From Salinibacillus aidingensis (GTDB lineage Bacteria; Bacillota; Bacilli; Bacillales; Alkalibacillaceae), in the NCBI RefSeq assembly GCF_039522525.1, contig NZ_BAAADO010000001.1:667122-731121 (forward strand): a DNA stretch of 64,000 nt, written 5' to 3'. Every line of letters starts with the position of its first letter. Within the stretch, counting starts at the first letter, position 1. The position numbers and the translations under genes were made by a program. Below the pieces are notes generated by a model. It saw only the letters and a list, made by a program, of their open reading frames with translations. It had not been told where the DNA came from and made no database searches. This document shows positions 34,328 through 43,371 of this stretch, one piece after another.

Positions 34328-36475
34328 ATGGGAGAGAGAATTTTTGCATTTGATATCGGGACACGCTCTGTGGTCGGTATGATTCTGGAGAAGGAAGAGA
34401 ACCATTTTGAAGTGATCGATATTGTAACGGAGGAGCATCAGAAAAGATCGATGCTGGACGGTCAAATCCATGATATTGTTGCCGTCTCCAATGTCATCAA
34501 CAGTGTAAAGGAAAAGCTGGAAGAGAAGCACGGAATCATTAAAAAGGTCTGTGTGGCAGCTGCAGGAAGAGCATTAAAAACACAGCAGACAGAGATTGAA
34601 ACAGATTTGCGTCAGCACCCCATCCTGACGAATAATGACGTTTCCCATCTCGAATTAAGCGCCGTTCAGCAGGCCCAGTATGAATTAGCAGAACAGGGGG
34701 AAGAAACCACCCAATATTACTGTGTGGGATATTCCGTTCTCCATTATCAACTGGACGGGGATGAAATTGGGTCTTTAATTGATCAGCAGGGAACCACAGC
34801 CAAGGTTAAAATCATTGCGACTTTTCTCCCGGAAGTAGTCGTCGAATCTTTAATTTCTGCCCTTCAACGAGCCAACTTGGAAATGGATGCATTAACACTT
34901 GAACCCATTGCAGCCATCAATGTTTTAATCCCTCCTTCTATGAGACGATTAAATGTTGCTCTCGTTGATGTGGGTGCTGGAACAAGTGATATTGCCATTA
35001 CTAACCATGGGACTGTTACTGGTTATGGCATGGTTCCTATTGCCGGAGACGAGATTACCGATGCGATCAGCCAGGCTTATTTACTTGATTTTCCACAGGC
35101 GGAGGAAGTGAAACGCCAAATAACTGAACACCAAAAAGCAGTTGCAGAAGATATTTTAGGAATGGAGACAGAAATTCATGATCAGGAACTGGTCGAGCGG
35201 ATTTCAGATACCATCAATCATTTAGCTAATTCCATTTGTGAAGAAATTTTCACTCTGAACCATAAGTCACCACAAGCTGTTATGCTCGTAGGGGGAGGAA
35301 GTTTGACCCCTGAACTGACATCACGAATTGCTCATCATCTGAAGCTTCCGGAGAATCGTGTAGCCGTGAGAGGGACGGATGCCATACAGAACCTTAAAAA
35401 AGAACATGATCTCATTAAAGGTCCCTCCTTTGTAACGCCGATCGGTATTGCCATTGCAGCCAAGCAATCTCCTATACAGTATATCAGCGTTAAAGTGAAT
35501 GAACGAAATGTTCGTCTGTTTGATCTTAAAGAACTGACTGTGGGAGACTGTCTGCTGGCTGCCGGGATCAGAGTAAATAAAATTCATGGAAAACCCGGAA
35601 TGGCTCTTATGGTAAAAGTTAATGGTCGACAGCTTTCCATTCCGGGAACTCTTGGAGAACCGCCTTTGATTAAACGGAATCATGAACATGCGGATGTAAA
35701 CAGTCCGATCAAACATGGAGATGAACTGACAGTTGAAGCTGGAAACGACGGAAAATCACCGGAAATAAGCATTAAGGAGTTAACAGAAGGATACAGCACC
35801 CAAAACATTTCCTTTCAGAATCAGCCTTATAAAATCCATCCCGAGATTATCCTAAATGGTAAGAAAGCAGACCATGATTACATCGTTAACGATGGGGATT
35901 CTATTGATATTCAGAGGGTTGAGACGCTGGGTGAGTTTCTGAAGAGCATTCATCAAATGGAATATACAGATAAAAATACTCCTTTTACTGTTTATATCAA
36001 TGGTCAATTACATATGACGGATGAACAGGTTTGTACTTTATTTATTAACGGTCAAAAGGCAACCCCGACTTCTACGCTCCATGATGGAGATGATGTTTCC
36101 ATTGAGTTAACTGAGGAACTCCCGTTAAAAGAGCTTTTAATTAAATTAGATTTAACGATGCACGAAGAAATTCCGATTACTTTTGATGCAAAAACCATTC
36201 TGTTACAAAAAAAGAAACGGGAATTCTTCAAAGATGCTGAAAAACTGCAGGATAGCAGTATGGTAACAGCCGGTGACCATTTAACAATGAAGGAATTTAC
36301 ACCTGAACCCTTTATTTTTCAGGATATTTTCCGTTATATCGACATTGATGTCACGAATGTAAAGGGAAAACAATTCAAGCTGTACATTAACGATCAGGAA
36401 GCCAGTTTTACAGATCAGCTATCCCCCCATGATGAGGTTCGAATTCAATGGATTGAAAGTTATACAAAAAGATAA
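34328..36475 (+). CDS. large FtsA-like ATPase with C-terminal beta-grasp-like repeats
   Basis: A 715-residue protein, unlike classical FtsA (about 420-440). Residues 1-375 are an actin/Hsp70-fold ATPase of the FtsA/PilM kind: phosphate-1 FAFDIGTRSVVGMI, phosphate-2 LVDVGAGTSDIAITNHG (about 215), adenosine motif VMLVGGGSLTPEL (about 318). Residues about 385-715 contain a series of short modules with the pattern hydrophobic-NG-x(n)-DGD-x-hydrophobic (IILNGKK…VNDGDSIDIQ; LFINGQK…LHDGDDVSIEL; LYINDQE…LSPHDEVRIQ), which I read as beta-grasp (ThiS/SLBB-like) repeats, at least four or five. No transmembrane segment, and the membrane-targeting helix at the end of FtsA is absent. AAGGAAAGG precedes the ATG. 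It converges on ytxJ. A true ftsA is expected elsewhere, so this is a paralog of unknown role. Confidence 0.85.
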   Translation: MGERIFAFDIGTRSVVGMILEKEENHFEVIDIVTEEHQKRSMLDGQIHDIVAVSNVINSVKEKLEEKHGIIKKVCVAAAGRALKTQQTEIETDLRQHPILTNNDVSHLELSAVQQAQYELAEQGEETTQYYCVGYSVLHYQLDGDEIGSLIDQQGTTAKVKIIATFLPEVVVESLISALQRANLEMDALTLEPIAAINVLIPPSMRRLNVALVDVGAGTSDIAITNHGTVTGYGMVPIAGDEITDAISQAYLLDFPQAEEVKRQITEHQKAVAEDILGMETEIHDQELVERISDTINHLANSICEEIFTLNHKSPQAVMLVGGGSLTPELTSRIAHHLKLPENRVAVRGTDAIQNLKKEHDLIKGPSFVTPIGIAIAAKQSPIQYISVKVNERNVRLFDLKELTVGDCLLAAGIRVNKIHGKPGMALMVKVNGRQLSIPGTLGEPPLIKRNHEHADVNSPIKHGDELTVEAGNDGKSPEISIKELTEGYSTQNISFQNQPYKIHPEIILNGKKADHDYIVNDGDSIDIQRVETLGEFLKSIHQMEYTDKNTPFTVYINGQLHMTDEQVCTLFINGQKATPTSTLHDGDDVSIELTEELPLKELLIKLDLTMHEEIPITFDAKTILLQKKKREFFKDAEKLQDSSMVTAGDHLTMKEFTPEPFIFQDIFRYIDIDVTNVKGKQFKLYINDQEASFTDQLSPHDEVRIQWIESYTKR

Positions 36476-36506
36476 AGAGCCAAATTATGAATTTGGCTCT
36501 TTTTTA
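36474..36506. terminator. bidirectional terminator shared by the FtsA-like gene and ytxJ
   Basis: AAAGAGCCAAATT pairs with AATTTGGCTCTTTTTT. The ytxJ stop lies inside the hairpin and its last codons form one arm. Confidence 0.92.
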
Positions 36507-36832
36507 TTTGCATATTTAGTTTCCGCTTCCGTCAGAGCTTCTCTTGTAACATCCCAGTGAGATGCATCCCAGACCACCTGATTTTGATTAAAATACAGCG
36601 CCTGGGGAGATTCATGCTTTATTCCATAAGTATCTGCAATTTCATTTGATAATGGCCTTGCTTCCTGCACATGTAATATATATAAAGGAAGTTCAGTCGT
36701 CTCAGAAAATGCTTCAAATTGCTGTTTAGCCTCAGCACTGATTGGACACGTAAGACTATGTTTAAGAAGGAAAAAACGGTCCTGTTTTTGCAGAACCTCT
36801 TGAAAGTCCCTGTTATCCTCCAAAATTTCCAT
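36485..36832 (-). CDS. ytxJ: YtxJ/BrxC bacilliredoxin-like thiol protein
   Basis: A 115-residue thioredoxin-fold protein of the YtxJ (BrxC) family, a monothiol bacilliredoxin thought to act in removal of bacillithiol from proteins. The single active-site cysteine is in LLKHSLTCPISAEAK (TCPIS, about residue 29). The thioredoxin cis-proline is at HESPQALYF. Cytoplasmic. It lies directly downstream of ytxH with 18 bases between and ends inside the shared terminator. The order ytxG-ytxH-ytxJ matches B. subtilis, where the operon belongs to the sigma-B/sigma-H stress regulons; I do not see such a promoter here. Confidence 0.92.
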   Translation of the reverse strand: MEILEDNRDFQEVLQKQDRFFLLKHSLTCPISAEAKQQFEAFSETTELPLYILHVQEARPLSNEIADTYGIKHESPQALYFNQNQVVWDASHWDVTREALTEAETKYANKKEPNS

Positions 36833-36850
36833 ACCATCTGCCCTCCCTTT

Positions 36851-37264
36851 CTATTCTTTAGTATCCTCTTCGATAGCGTCGGCCGCTTCTTCTATTGTAT
36901 CGGCGAGGGTTTCATCTGCATTTTTCTGACTCCTGAAATCAGTTACCTTGTCCTGAATTTGATCTTTTGTGTTTCGGACACGGTCGGTTAAATCTTTTGT
37001 ACGATCCGTAAGTGTTGTGGAGAATTCACCTGACTTCTCCTGTGCCAACTGGCGCCACTCAGAGCTTTTTTCATAAGCGGCATCCTTCCATTCTCCTGCA
37101 CGATCTCTTACCATACTTGCTCCCTCGTTTAAATCCTGGCGCAATTCCTTCCCTGGCTTCGGGGCATATAATAATGCAACAGACGCGCCAACAATTCCTC
37201 CAATTAATGTTCCAAGTAAAAAGTCCTTACTGTTAATGTTCTGGTTTTCTTCCTGATTACTCAT
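36851..37264 (-). CDS. ytxH: YtxH family general stress protein
   Basis: A 137-residue protein with a Gly-rich hydrophobic N-terminal segment (FLLGTLIGGIVGASVALLYA), the YtxH domain signature, followed by PKPGKELRQDL and a long amphipathic helix of 11-residue type repeats (DRAGEWKDAAYEKSSEW; DRTKDLTDRVRNTKDQ) like those of LEA-type stress proteins. Probably membrane-attached. The start at 37264 is chosen because GAGGAGG is nine bases away; the ATG at 37273 touches the site. Second gene of ytxGHJ. Confidence 0.9.
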   Translation of the reverse strand: MSNQEENQNINSKDFLLGTLIGGIVGASVALLYAPKPGKELRQDLNEGASMVRDRAGEWKDAAYEKSSEWRQLAQEKSGEFSTTLTDRTKDLTDRVRNTKDQIQDKVTDFRSQKNADETLADTIEEAADAIEEDTKE

Positions 37265-37299
37265 ATGAATCATACCTCCTCAGATTTTAGCAATAGACT

Positions 37300-37704
37300 T
37301 TATTTTTTATATCTTTTCCATAAGTCTAAAATGGCTTGTCCCCATTTAACTGTCTGGGCTGCTGTTTGCTTATGCTCCTCAGATTCCTTTACAATCTCGT
37401 CTGATATCTTCTGCAATGAACCATTAAATTGTTTTACGGAATCCCCAACACCCTGAATCCCTTCCACTAAATTGTTCAGTTTTTTTGATTTTTCCTGAAC
37501 ATCTTCAGCCAGTTGATTCGTTTTGTTTAATAATGCTGTCGTCTCGGTTGTTATACCCTGCATCTGCTGTTCAAGTCCCTCCAGCGTATTTGCCACATTG
37601 TGCAAGGTTCTTCTTGTCTCTTTCAATGTTCCCGCCAGATAAATGACTAATACAGCAAAAGCAACCGCTGCTATTAGTACAGCAATATAAAGTAGGATTT
37701 CCAT
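37300..37704 (-). CDS. ytxG: YtxG family protein (DUF948)
   Basis: A 134-residue protein: one transmembrane helix at residues 2-24 (MEILLYIAVLIAAVAFAVLV), then a coiled coil made of hydrophobic heptads (TLHNVANTLEGLEQQMQGI; LLNKTNQLAEDVQEKSKKLN) typical of DUF948. Role unknown; a general stress protein in Bacillus. The start is the ATG at 37704 preceded by AAGGAGCTG; the 22-residue longer frame lacks a site. First gene of ytxGHJ, downstream of murC but separated from it by a terminator and repeat A4. Confidence 0.9.
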   Translation of the reverse strand: MEILLYIAVLIAAVAFAVLVIYLAGTLKETRRTLHNVANTLEGLEQQMQGITTETTALLNKTNQLAEDVQEKSKKLNNLVEGIQGVGDSVKQFNGSLQKISDEIVKESEEHKQTAAQTVKWGQAILDLWKRYKK

Positions 37705-37874
37705 CTTACCGCACAGCTCCTTACTATGTATTTTCACTATTTGGAAGTTAATTGGGAAATGTAACTTCATTTACCAATGATTCCTTATACATCTAATCTA
37801 TACCTCAATAAATATTTCGTCAAACATTAGCAAAATTCCTACCTACCATTATATACAATTCACTAAAGATTTAT

Positions 37875-37978
37875 GACTAGTGGTTGAACTTATCAGGAAT
37901 TTACTAGCCGTTTATCCCCCACTTAAGTCTTGTTGGGTTACGTTCAAGTCTTGAAATACGGCCAGTTAATGCGTGATA
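37875..37978 (+). repeat. family A element, copy A4 (H2 only)
   Basis: GTTGAACTTATCAGGAATTT, then the H2 arms (CCGTTTATCCCCCACTT … AAATACGGCCAGTTAATGCG, TGATAA). The inner part is partly degenerate. It directly abuts the murC terminator, on its far side. Confidence 0.8.
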
Positions 37979-38016
37979 AAAAGCTGCTCTTAAATTTTTT
38001 CCTTAAGAGCAGCTTC
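37979..38016 (-). terminator. murC terminator
   Basis: AAGCTGCTCTTAA pairs with TTAAGAGCAGCTT; on the minus strand a TTTTTA tract follows. It starts six bases after the murC stop. Confidence 0.9.
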
Positions 38017-38021
38017 CCTGT

Positions 38022-39314
38022 TTAAACATTTTCGTATTTCCCCTGGTATTTCTGAACATCTCCGGCCCCCATGAAAATCAATACGCTGTTTTCATGGTCG
38101 GCTAATCCATCTGTATTTTCCAGATTCAGAATGGAACTCTCACTAACTTTCGCCTGTAAATCATTAATGGTTAAATTGCCCGACTTTTCCCGTGCTGAAC
38201 CAAATATATCACACAAATATACATAGTCGGCAAGTTCCAATGCGTCCGCAAACTCCTGTAAAAATGTTTTCGTTCTTGTAAACGTATGAGGCTGAAAGAT
38301 GGCCACAATTTTTTTATCAGGATATTTCTTTCGTGCAGCATCGATGGTCGCTTCAATCTCCTTTGGATGATGAGCATAGTCATCGATTAATATCTGCTTA
38401 TGCTTCCATTCCTTTTCCGTAAATCTTCTTTTTACACCTTTAAAGGTCTTTATTGCTTTAATTCTTTCAGAGGAAATATCTTCATAATGACATAAAGCAA
38501 TTACTGATAGTGCATTTAAAACATTATGCGTTCCATAAGTGGGAATTTCAAAGGTATCATAAAAAGTGTTACGGACAAACACATCAAATTTTGTTCCATT
38601 TTCTGTTTCTTCCACACTTTTCGCCTGAAAATCATTGCCTTCCGAAAGTCCATAATAAACAACAGGAACTTTTGGCTGTATATGCTGAAGTTCCTCATCG
38701 TCTCCGCAGGCAATAATCCCTTTTTTAACCTTCATCGCCATTTCCTGAAAGGCGTCAAATACATCATCTATACTGGTGAAATAATCCGGATGGTCAAAGT
38801 CGATATTCGTCATGATTGCATAGTCAGGTTCATAAGACAAAAAGTGTCTTCTGTATTCGCAGGCTTCAAAAGCAAAGTATTTACTATCTTTATGACCTGA
38901 TCCGGAACCGTCCCCAATCAAATAAGATGTAGGCTCAACATGCTGCAGTACATGGGCCAGGAGCCCTGTGGTTGATGTTTTGCCATGGGATCCGGTTACC
39001 GCAATACTCACATAACTATTCAGCCATTCTCCTAAAAAATTATGGTAACGATAAAAAGGTAAATCTAATTCTTTAGCTTTTTGAATTTCCTCATGATCAT
39101 CCGAAAACGCATTTCCAGCTATTATTGTTAGGCCTTCATGAATATTATTCTCTGAAAATGTCATAATTTCAATGTTCCGCTTTTCTAAAGCTTCCTGAGT
39201 AAAAAAACGTTTGTCAACGTCTGAGCCCTGCACATTCTCTCCTGTATCATGAAGGATCTGTGCTAAAGCACTCATTCCTGTTCCTTTTATACCAATGAAG
39301 TGGTATGTTGTCAT
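38022..39314 (-). CDS. murC: UDP-N-acetylmuramate--L-alanine ligase
   Basis: A 430-residue Mur ligase that adds L-alanine to UDP-MurNAc in peptidoglycan precursor synthesis. N-terminal Rossmann part GIKGTGMSALAQIL; central ATPase P-loop AVTGSHGKTSTTGLLA; DDYAHHPKEIEATIDA and IFQPHTFTRT in the C-terminal part. Length matches B. subtilis (432). GTGGAGG lies eight bases before the ATG at 39314. Monocistronic with its own terminator. Neighbour order ytxG-murC is conserved, sftA being further upstream on the same strand. Confidence 0.96.
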   Translation of the reverse strand: MTTYHFIGIKGTGMSALAQILHDTGENVQGSDVDKRFFTQEALEKRNIEIMTFSENNIHEGLTIIAGNAFSDDHEEIQKAKELDLPFYRYHNFLGEWLNSYVSIAVTGSHGKTSTTGLLAHVLQHVEPTSYLIGDGSGSGHKDSKYFAFEACEYRRHFLSYEPDYAIMTNIDFDHPDYFTSIDDVFDAFQEMAMKVKKGIIACGDDEELQHIQPKVPVVYYGLSEGNDFQAKSVEETENGTKFDVFVRNTFYDTFEIPTYGTHNVLNALSVIALCHYEDISSERIKAIKTFKGVKRRFTEKEWKHKQILIDDYAHHPKEIEATIDAARKKYPDKKIVAIFQPHTFTRTKTFLQEFADALELADYVYLCDIFGSAREKSGNLTINDLQAKVSESSILNLENTDGLADHENSVLIFMGAGDVQKYQGKYENV

Positions 39315-39500
39315 AAATTGAACCTCCACATACGTCATTCTAATTTACTATATGTATCTGCCTATTCACTTGCTATTCATTTATATCGTAACAATCCAAA
39401 TTCATGTTACAAAAGATCCTAAGCTCCTCTAAAAGTATAACAGATTCCAATCTGAGAGTGAATGTATGATTTCTATCCAGACTGTAAAACCATTTGAACG

Positions 39501-39536
39501 AAAAAACCCTTATCTCTATTTATTAGACAAGGGTTC
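39501..39536 (-). terminator. terminator downstream of the nicotinate phosphoribosyltransferase gene
   Basis: AACCCTTATCT pairs with AGACAAGGGTT, with TTTTTT on the minus strand. The gene ends at 39700; repeat A5 fills the space between. Confidence 0.8.
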
Positions 39537-39540
39537 GTAT

Positions 39541-39697
39541 AAAGAGAAACTTCCATCAGTCGGGGATATCTCCATCCACTGATGGTTAGTTGAACTTATC
39601 AGGAATTTACTGGCCGTTTATCCCCCACTTAGTCTTGTTGGGGTACTCTCGACACCACCTGAAGTGGGGGTTTTACGGCCAGTTTATGCGTAATAAA
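39541..39697 (+). repeat. family A element, copy A5 (H1+H2, full)
   Basis: A complete element: GAGAAACTTCCATCAGT, H1 arms (one arm eroded), GGTTAGTTGAACTTATCAGG, H2 arms CTGGCCGTTTATCCCCCACT and GAAGTGGGGGTTTTACGGCC, AGTTTATGCGTAATAA. It lies between a stop codon and a terminator. Confidence 0.88.
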
Positions 39698-39699
39698 AA

Positions 39700-40818
39700 T
39701 TATGACTCGTCCTGTGGAATATATTCAACTTTTTCCAAACGTGGGTTGTACTGAAGCTTTCGTCCCTCTTTTGCTTCTGGTTCTCCGTTTAACATGACGC
39801 TGTCACCGGTAAATCCGATTTTCATTTTTAATAAGCTCCGGCCGACTCCATACATATCAACAGGTACGTTTGCTTCTTCAAATTTAGTGATTTTATCTTG
39901 TGTAAATCCGCCTGTAGCCATAATCTTTACATGATTAAATCCTTCATCATCTAAAGCTCTTCTCAGGGCGAAAATCAACTCGGGGTTTACACCTCTTGGA
40001 TCAAAGGTTCCCATGACATCTGAGTTACGGAAGAAGTACTGGTCCACCATATTTCCTGATGTATCAACCCGGACACCTTTAAGTTCATCACCAAATTCTC
40101 TGGCCACTTTAAGGGCATCCGTAATGACGTCATTATTATAGTCAACAAGAGCCATCAGTTCATCATCCGGGAAGGTCTTCTGATAAGCATAGGTTGCTTT
40201 TACAATATCCCCATTAAATAATTGAATGAGTGCATGTGGCATCGTGCCCATCCCTTCTTTTCCCCACCATTCATTCATGGCGTGAGTAGCCTGTGCAGTA
40301 GAACCGCCAATATACGCTGAGTAGCCATCACCGGCCTGTTGCGTATAATGATCATCACGGTCCCCCATAAAAATGACAGGCTTTTGTTTTCCTGAGGTTC
40401 TTGCTGCTTTCACAACATTATAAACATTCGTAGCTACGGAAGTTCTTCTGGCTAGAATTCCATCAATGATTCCTTCCAGATAGCCAAAGCTCTGATATGG
40501 ACCTGAAATTGTCATGACTGTTTCAAATGGGCTGATTTTATCGCCATCTTTCAAAGAATAGATTTCGAGTTCTTCCGGATTTTCCGCAAAGGTATGTATA
40601 AGAGCAATGGCCTCATCCGTTCCACATAAAACTGCATGCTGCTTTTGGAAAAACTGCATGGTAACCCTGTTCTCGGGCATTTCATTTTGGACAATATCTC
40701 TCGTTTTTAAAAAGTATACTGCTGAAAACCAGCCTTCTCCGACTCGTTCATCGAATTTAAAGGTTTTGTTTGTTAATCTTTTGATTTCCCCATTTAATTT
40801 ACGTGTGATTTCCTTCAT
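39700..40818 (-). CDS. nicotinate phosphoribosyltransferase
   Basis: A 372-residue NAD salvage enzyme converting nicotinate plus PRPP to nicotinate mononucleotide. The type II PRTase fold is visible: N-terminal KFDERVGEGWFSAVYFLKTR, VVKAARTSGKQKPVIF, the active-site region DRDDHYTQQAGDGYSAYIGG and the phosphate-binding MATGGFTQDK, GVGRSL. It is shorter than B. subtilis PncB (490), belonging to the archaeal/compact branch. The start at 40818 follows AGAGGGATTTTAT; the longer frame lacks a site. Monocistronic, about 110 bases downstream of sftA on the same strand. Confidence 0.9.
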   Translation of the reverse strand: MKEITRKLNGEIKRLTNKTFKFDERVGEGWFSAVYFLKTRDIVQNEMPENRVTMQFFQKQHAVLCGTDEAIALIHTFAENPEELEIYSLKDGDKISPFETVMTISGPYQSFGYLEGIIDGILARRTSVATNVYNVVKAARTSGKQKPVIFMGDRDDHYTQQAGDGYSAYIGGSTAQATHAMNEWWGKEGMGTMPHALIQLFNGDIVKATYAYQKTFPDDELMALVDYNNDVITDALKVAREFGDELKGVRVDTSGNMVDQYFFRNSDVMGTFDPRGVNPELIFALRRALDDEGFNHVKIMATGGFTQDKITKFEEANVPVDMYGVGRSLLKMKIGFTGDSVMLNGEPEAKEGRKLQYNPRLEKVEYIPQDES

Positions 40819-40927
40819 ATAAAATCCCTCTTTATCACGAAATATGGTTGTTATCTTAATCGGTTTCATCATCCCGACTATTATACCACAAACCGGCTCA
40901 GGGAATAAGCAGGGGGCTTCTATATGT

Positions 40928-43225
40928 CTATTTATTTAAAAACATTTCCTGAGCCTGCTCCTGGTTCATCAATACTTCTCTCGGTTTGCTTCCATTCTGA
41001 GCGGAGATTAAACCGATTTCTTCCATGCGATCGATCATTCGTGCTGCCCGGTTATATCCAATACTCATTTTTCGCTGTAACAAGGATGTGCTTGCGCGAC
41101 CTTCTTCCACGACCAATTCAATCGCTTCATTTAACAGATCATCCTCATGCTCTTCCAGGGAGTGGTGCTGTATTAAATCTTCCTGATCAAACAAATACTG
41201 TGGGGATGCCTGTTTTTTCACATAACTTGTTACTCTTTCCACCTCTTCATCAGAAACAAAGGCACCTTGAATACGTCTCGTTTTTCCTGATCCATTTGGC
41301 AGGAAAAGCATGTCCCCTTTTCCTAATAGCTTTTCCGCACCGCTTAAATCTATAATGGTCCGCGAATCAACCTGAGAGGATACACTAAAGGCAATACGGG
41401 TTGGAATATTTGCTTTAATCAAACCTGTAATAACATCTACAGAGGGTCGCTGTGTTGCAAGAAGCAAGTGAATTCCGCACGCCCTTGCTTTTTGTGCAAT
41501 ACGACTTATCGAATCCTCCACATCCTGTGGTGAAACCATCATTAAATCAGCGAGCTCGTCGATGACTATAATAATATAAGGCATTTTTTCTGATTGCCGA
41601 TCGTCTTTTTTTATTTTTTCATTAAAGCGGTCAATATCACGTACACCTTCTGCAGCAAACTTCTCATACCGATCCTCCATCTCTGACACAGCCCACTTCA
41701 GGGAGGCAGTAGCTGCTTTTACATCGGTTATAACCGGTGCAACAAGATGAGGTAAATCGTTATAAGGTGCTAATTCAACCACTTTTGGATCAATGAGAAG
41801 AAATTTCACATCCTCATAAGATGCTTTATAAAGTAAGCTTACCAGCACAGTATTAATACATACACTTTTACCCGAACCAGTAGCGCCGGCAATCAAACCA
41901 TGGGGCATTTTTTTCAGGTCTGTAACTACAGCCTCTCCTTCGATATCCTGTCCCAAACCAACGGCTAAATGGGATGAATGATTCTGAAAAGTGTCATCCT
42001 GCAAAATTTCCAGCATACTGACCATCTTAGGCTGTTGATTGGGGACTTCAATTCCAATTGCACTTTTCCCGGGGATTGGAGCTTCCATTCGAATATCCTG
42101 AGCAGCCAGGTTCAGCTTAATATCATCGGTTAAGTTGGTGAACTTATTTACTTTCACGCCAACATCGGGCTGTACTTCAAATCTCGTAACAGAAGGTCCT
42201 TTTTTAACATTCGTGACCTGTGCCCTGACTTTAAACTGGTTTAAAGTCGTTTCAAGCTTTTTCTGCTGACTTTCCAGCCATTCTGTATCATCAGCTGCTT
42301 TGACTGGGAGATCATTTAACAGATGGAGCGGAGGAGCCCCTGGACCTTGCACTTCCTCCTGATGCTGTTGCTCTTCCTGTTGCTCTTCCTTCTGCTGATG
42401 CCGCTGAAGATTTCTTTTGTCACTCGGTGTCATCATTACATTAAAGGGCCTTGCTGACTTTGGTCTTGAAGTGAACTGAAAAGAACCGGATTCTTCTTTT
42501 CGTGCAATGTCTTCTTTCTTTTCCTCAGGTTTTCGTGTATGTTCCCAGGGTTGTTCCTCCCTGTTTTGTTCCTGTCTGGTACCTGGTCCATCTTCTGTAT
42601 CTGTTAAACTTGTCGTTTCTCTATCTTTTCTGGCTTGAAACGGAATTATATTTTTATGTATTTCCGAATTTGACGTTCCCTGCGGCGACTGCTTATCCGA
42701 AGCCTTTTCTTCTTTCAAATCCGTATGATCAGAACGATGCTTATTTTTCTCTGCTTTTAATTCATGAACATTTTCATAATTTGTTTCATTCCTTCTTTTG
42801 TATGCCGGAATTTCATTTATCTGATCATTTGTATCTTCTGATTTGCGTTTTTGAAATCCATAAATCGGTGATGGTACATCGGTTGGCTGAAAATTAGCCC
42901 TGAAATTTTCCTGTACTTTTTTTGGTGTTTCATAATTCTGAGTTTCATATAATTCGTGATTCTTATCTTCCTTCTCATCCATCCGCTTTCGTACAGACCG
43001 GTTCTCCTTTCGTGGTGACCGGCCAGAGTGTTCCGGAATCGTCGGAATTTGAATAGAAGTCTGCTCCGGATATTGGAACGACATTTTCGTTCTTACAGAT
43101 TGAGATGATGAAGGTGATGAATGTATATCCTGATGAGGCAATCGATTTTCTGACATATCTGATTCTGTGGCTGTGGTATCCTCTGCAAAGATTTCCTTCA
43201 GCCATTTTTTCAATCGATCTAACAT
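40928..43225 (-). CDS. sftA: DNA translocase SftA (FtsK/SpoIIIE family, soluble)
   Basis: A 765-residue DNA pump; SftA (YtpT) moves chromosomal DNA away from the closing septum and supports dimer resolution. There are no transmembrane segments, unlike SpoIIIE. Residues 1-300 are a charged, low-complexity linker (Gln/Glu tract around HQQKEEQQEEQQHQEEV). Then come the FtsK alpha/beta domain and motor: Walker A GATGSGKSVCIN (about 445), Walker B IIIVIDELADLMM (about 555), LLATQRPSVDVITG. The C-terminal winged-helix gamma domain (about 700-765) contains RKMSIGYNRAARMIDRMEEI. It is shorter than B. subtilis SftA (952) through the linker. Confidence 0.93.
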   Translation of the reverse strand: MLDRLKKWLKEIFAEDTTATESDMSENRLPHQDIHSSPSSSQSVRTKMSFQYPEQTSIQIPTIPEHSGRSPRKENRSVRKRMDEKEDKNHELYETQNYETPKKVQENFRANFQPTDVPSPIYGFQKRKSEDTNDQINEIPAYKRRNETNYENVHELKAEKNKHRSDHTDLKEEKASDKQSPQGTSNSEIHKNIIPFQARKDRETTSLTDTEDGPGTRQEQNREEQPWEHTRKPEEKKEDIARKEESGSFQFTSRPKSARPFNVMMTPSDKRNLQRHQQKEEQQEEQQHQEEVQGPGAPPLHLLNDLPVKAADDTEWLESQQKKLETTLNQFKVRAQVTNVKKGPSVTRFEVQPDVGVKVNKFTNLTDDIKLNLAAQDIRMEAPIPGKSAIGIEVPNQQPKMVSMLEILQDDTFQNHSSHLAVGLGQDIEGEAVVTDLKKMPHGLIAGATGSGKSVCINTVLVSLLYKASYEDVKFLLIDPKVVELAPYNDLPHLVAPVITDVKAATASLKWAVSEMEDRYEKFAAEGVRDIDRFNEKIKKDDRQSEKMPYIIIVIDELADLMMVSPQDVEDSISRIAQKARACGIHLLLATQRPSVDVITGLIKANIPTRIAFSVSSQVDSRTIIDLSGAEKLLGKGDMLFLPNGSGKTRRIQGAFVSDEEVERVTSYVKKQASPQYLFDQEDLIQHHSLEEHEDDLLNEAIELVVEEGRASTSLLQRKMSIGYNRAARMIDRMEEIGLISAQNGSKPREVLMNQEQAQEMFLNK

Positions 43226-43343
43226 TGATGTATCACTCTTTCTTTCATAGTTTCACATTCTTTATAGATATTCTATCATTCATTATACTTGATACTTATA
43301 GAAATCGATAACCCTTATTGGGAAATAAAGATATTTATTTAAC

Positions 43344-43370
43344 AAAAAAACCGCTTGGCAGCGGTTTTTT
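43344..43370 (-). terminator. terminator of the ytpPQR cluster
   Basis: AAAACCGCT pairs with AGCGGTTTT, with T runs on both sides; directly after the ytpR stop. Confidence 0.9.
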
Positions 43371-43371
43371 C

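Noticed and set aside
40924..41355. A 143-codon plus-strand frame opposite sftA
   Set aside because: It is a shadow of the FtsK motor domain coding sequence.
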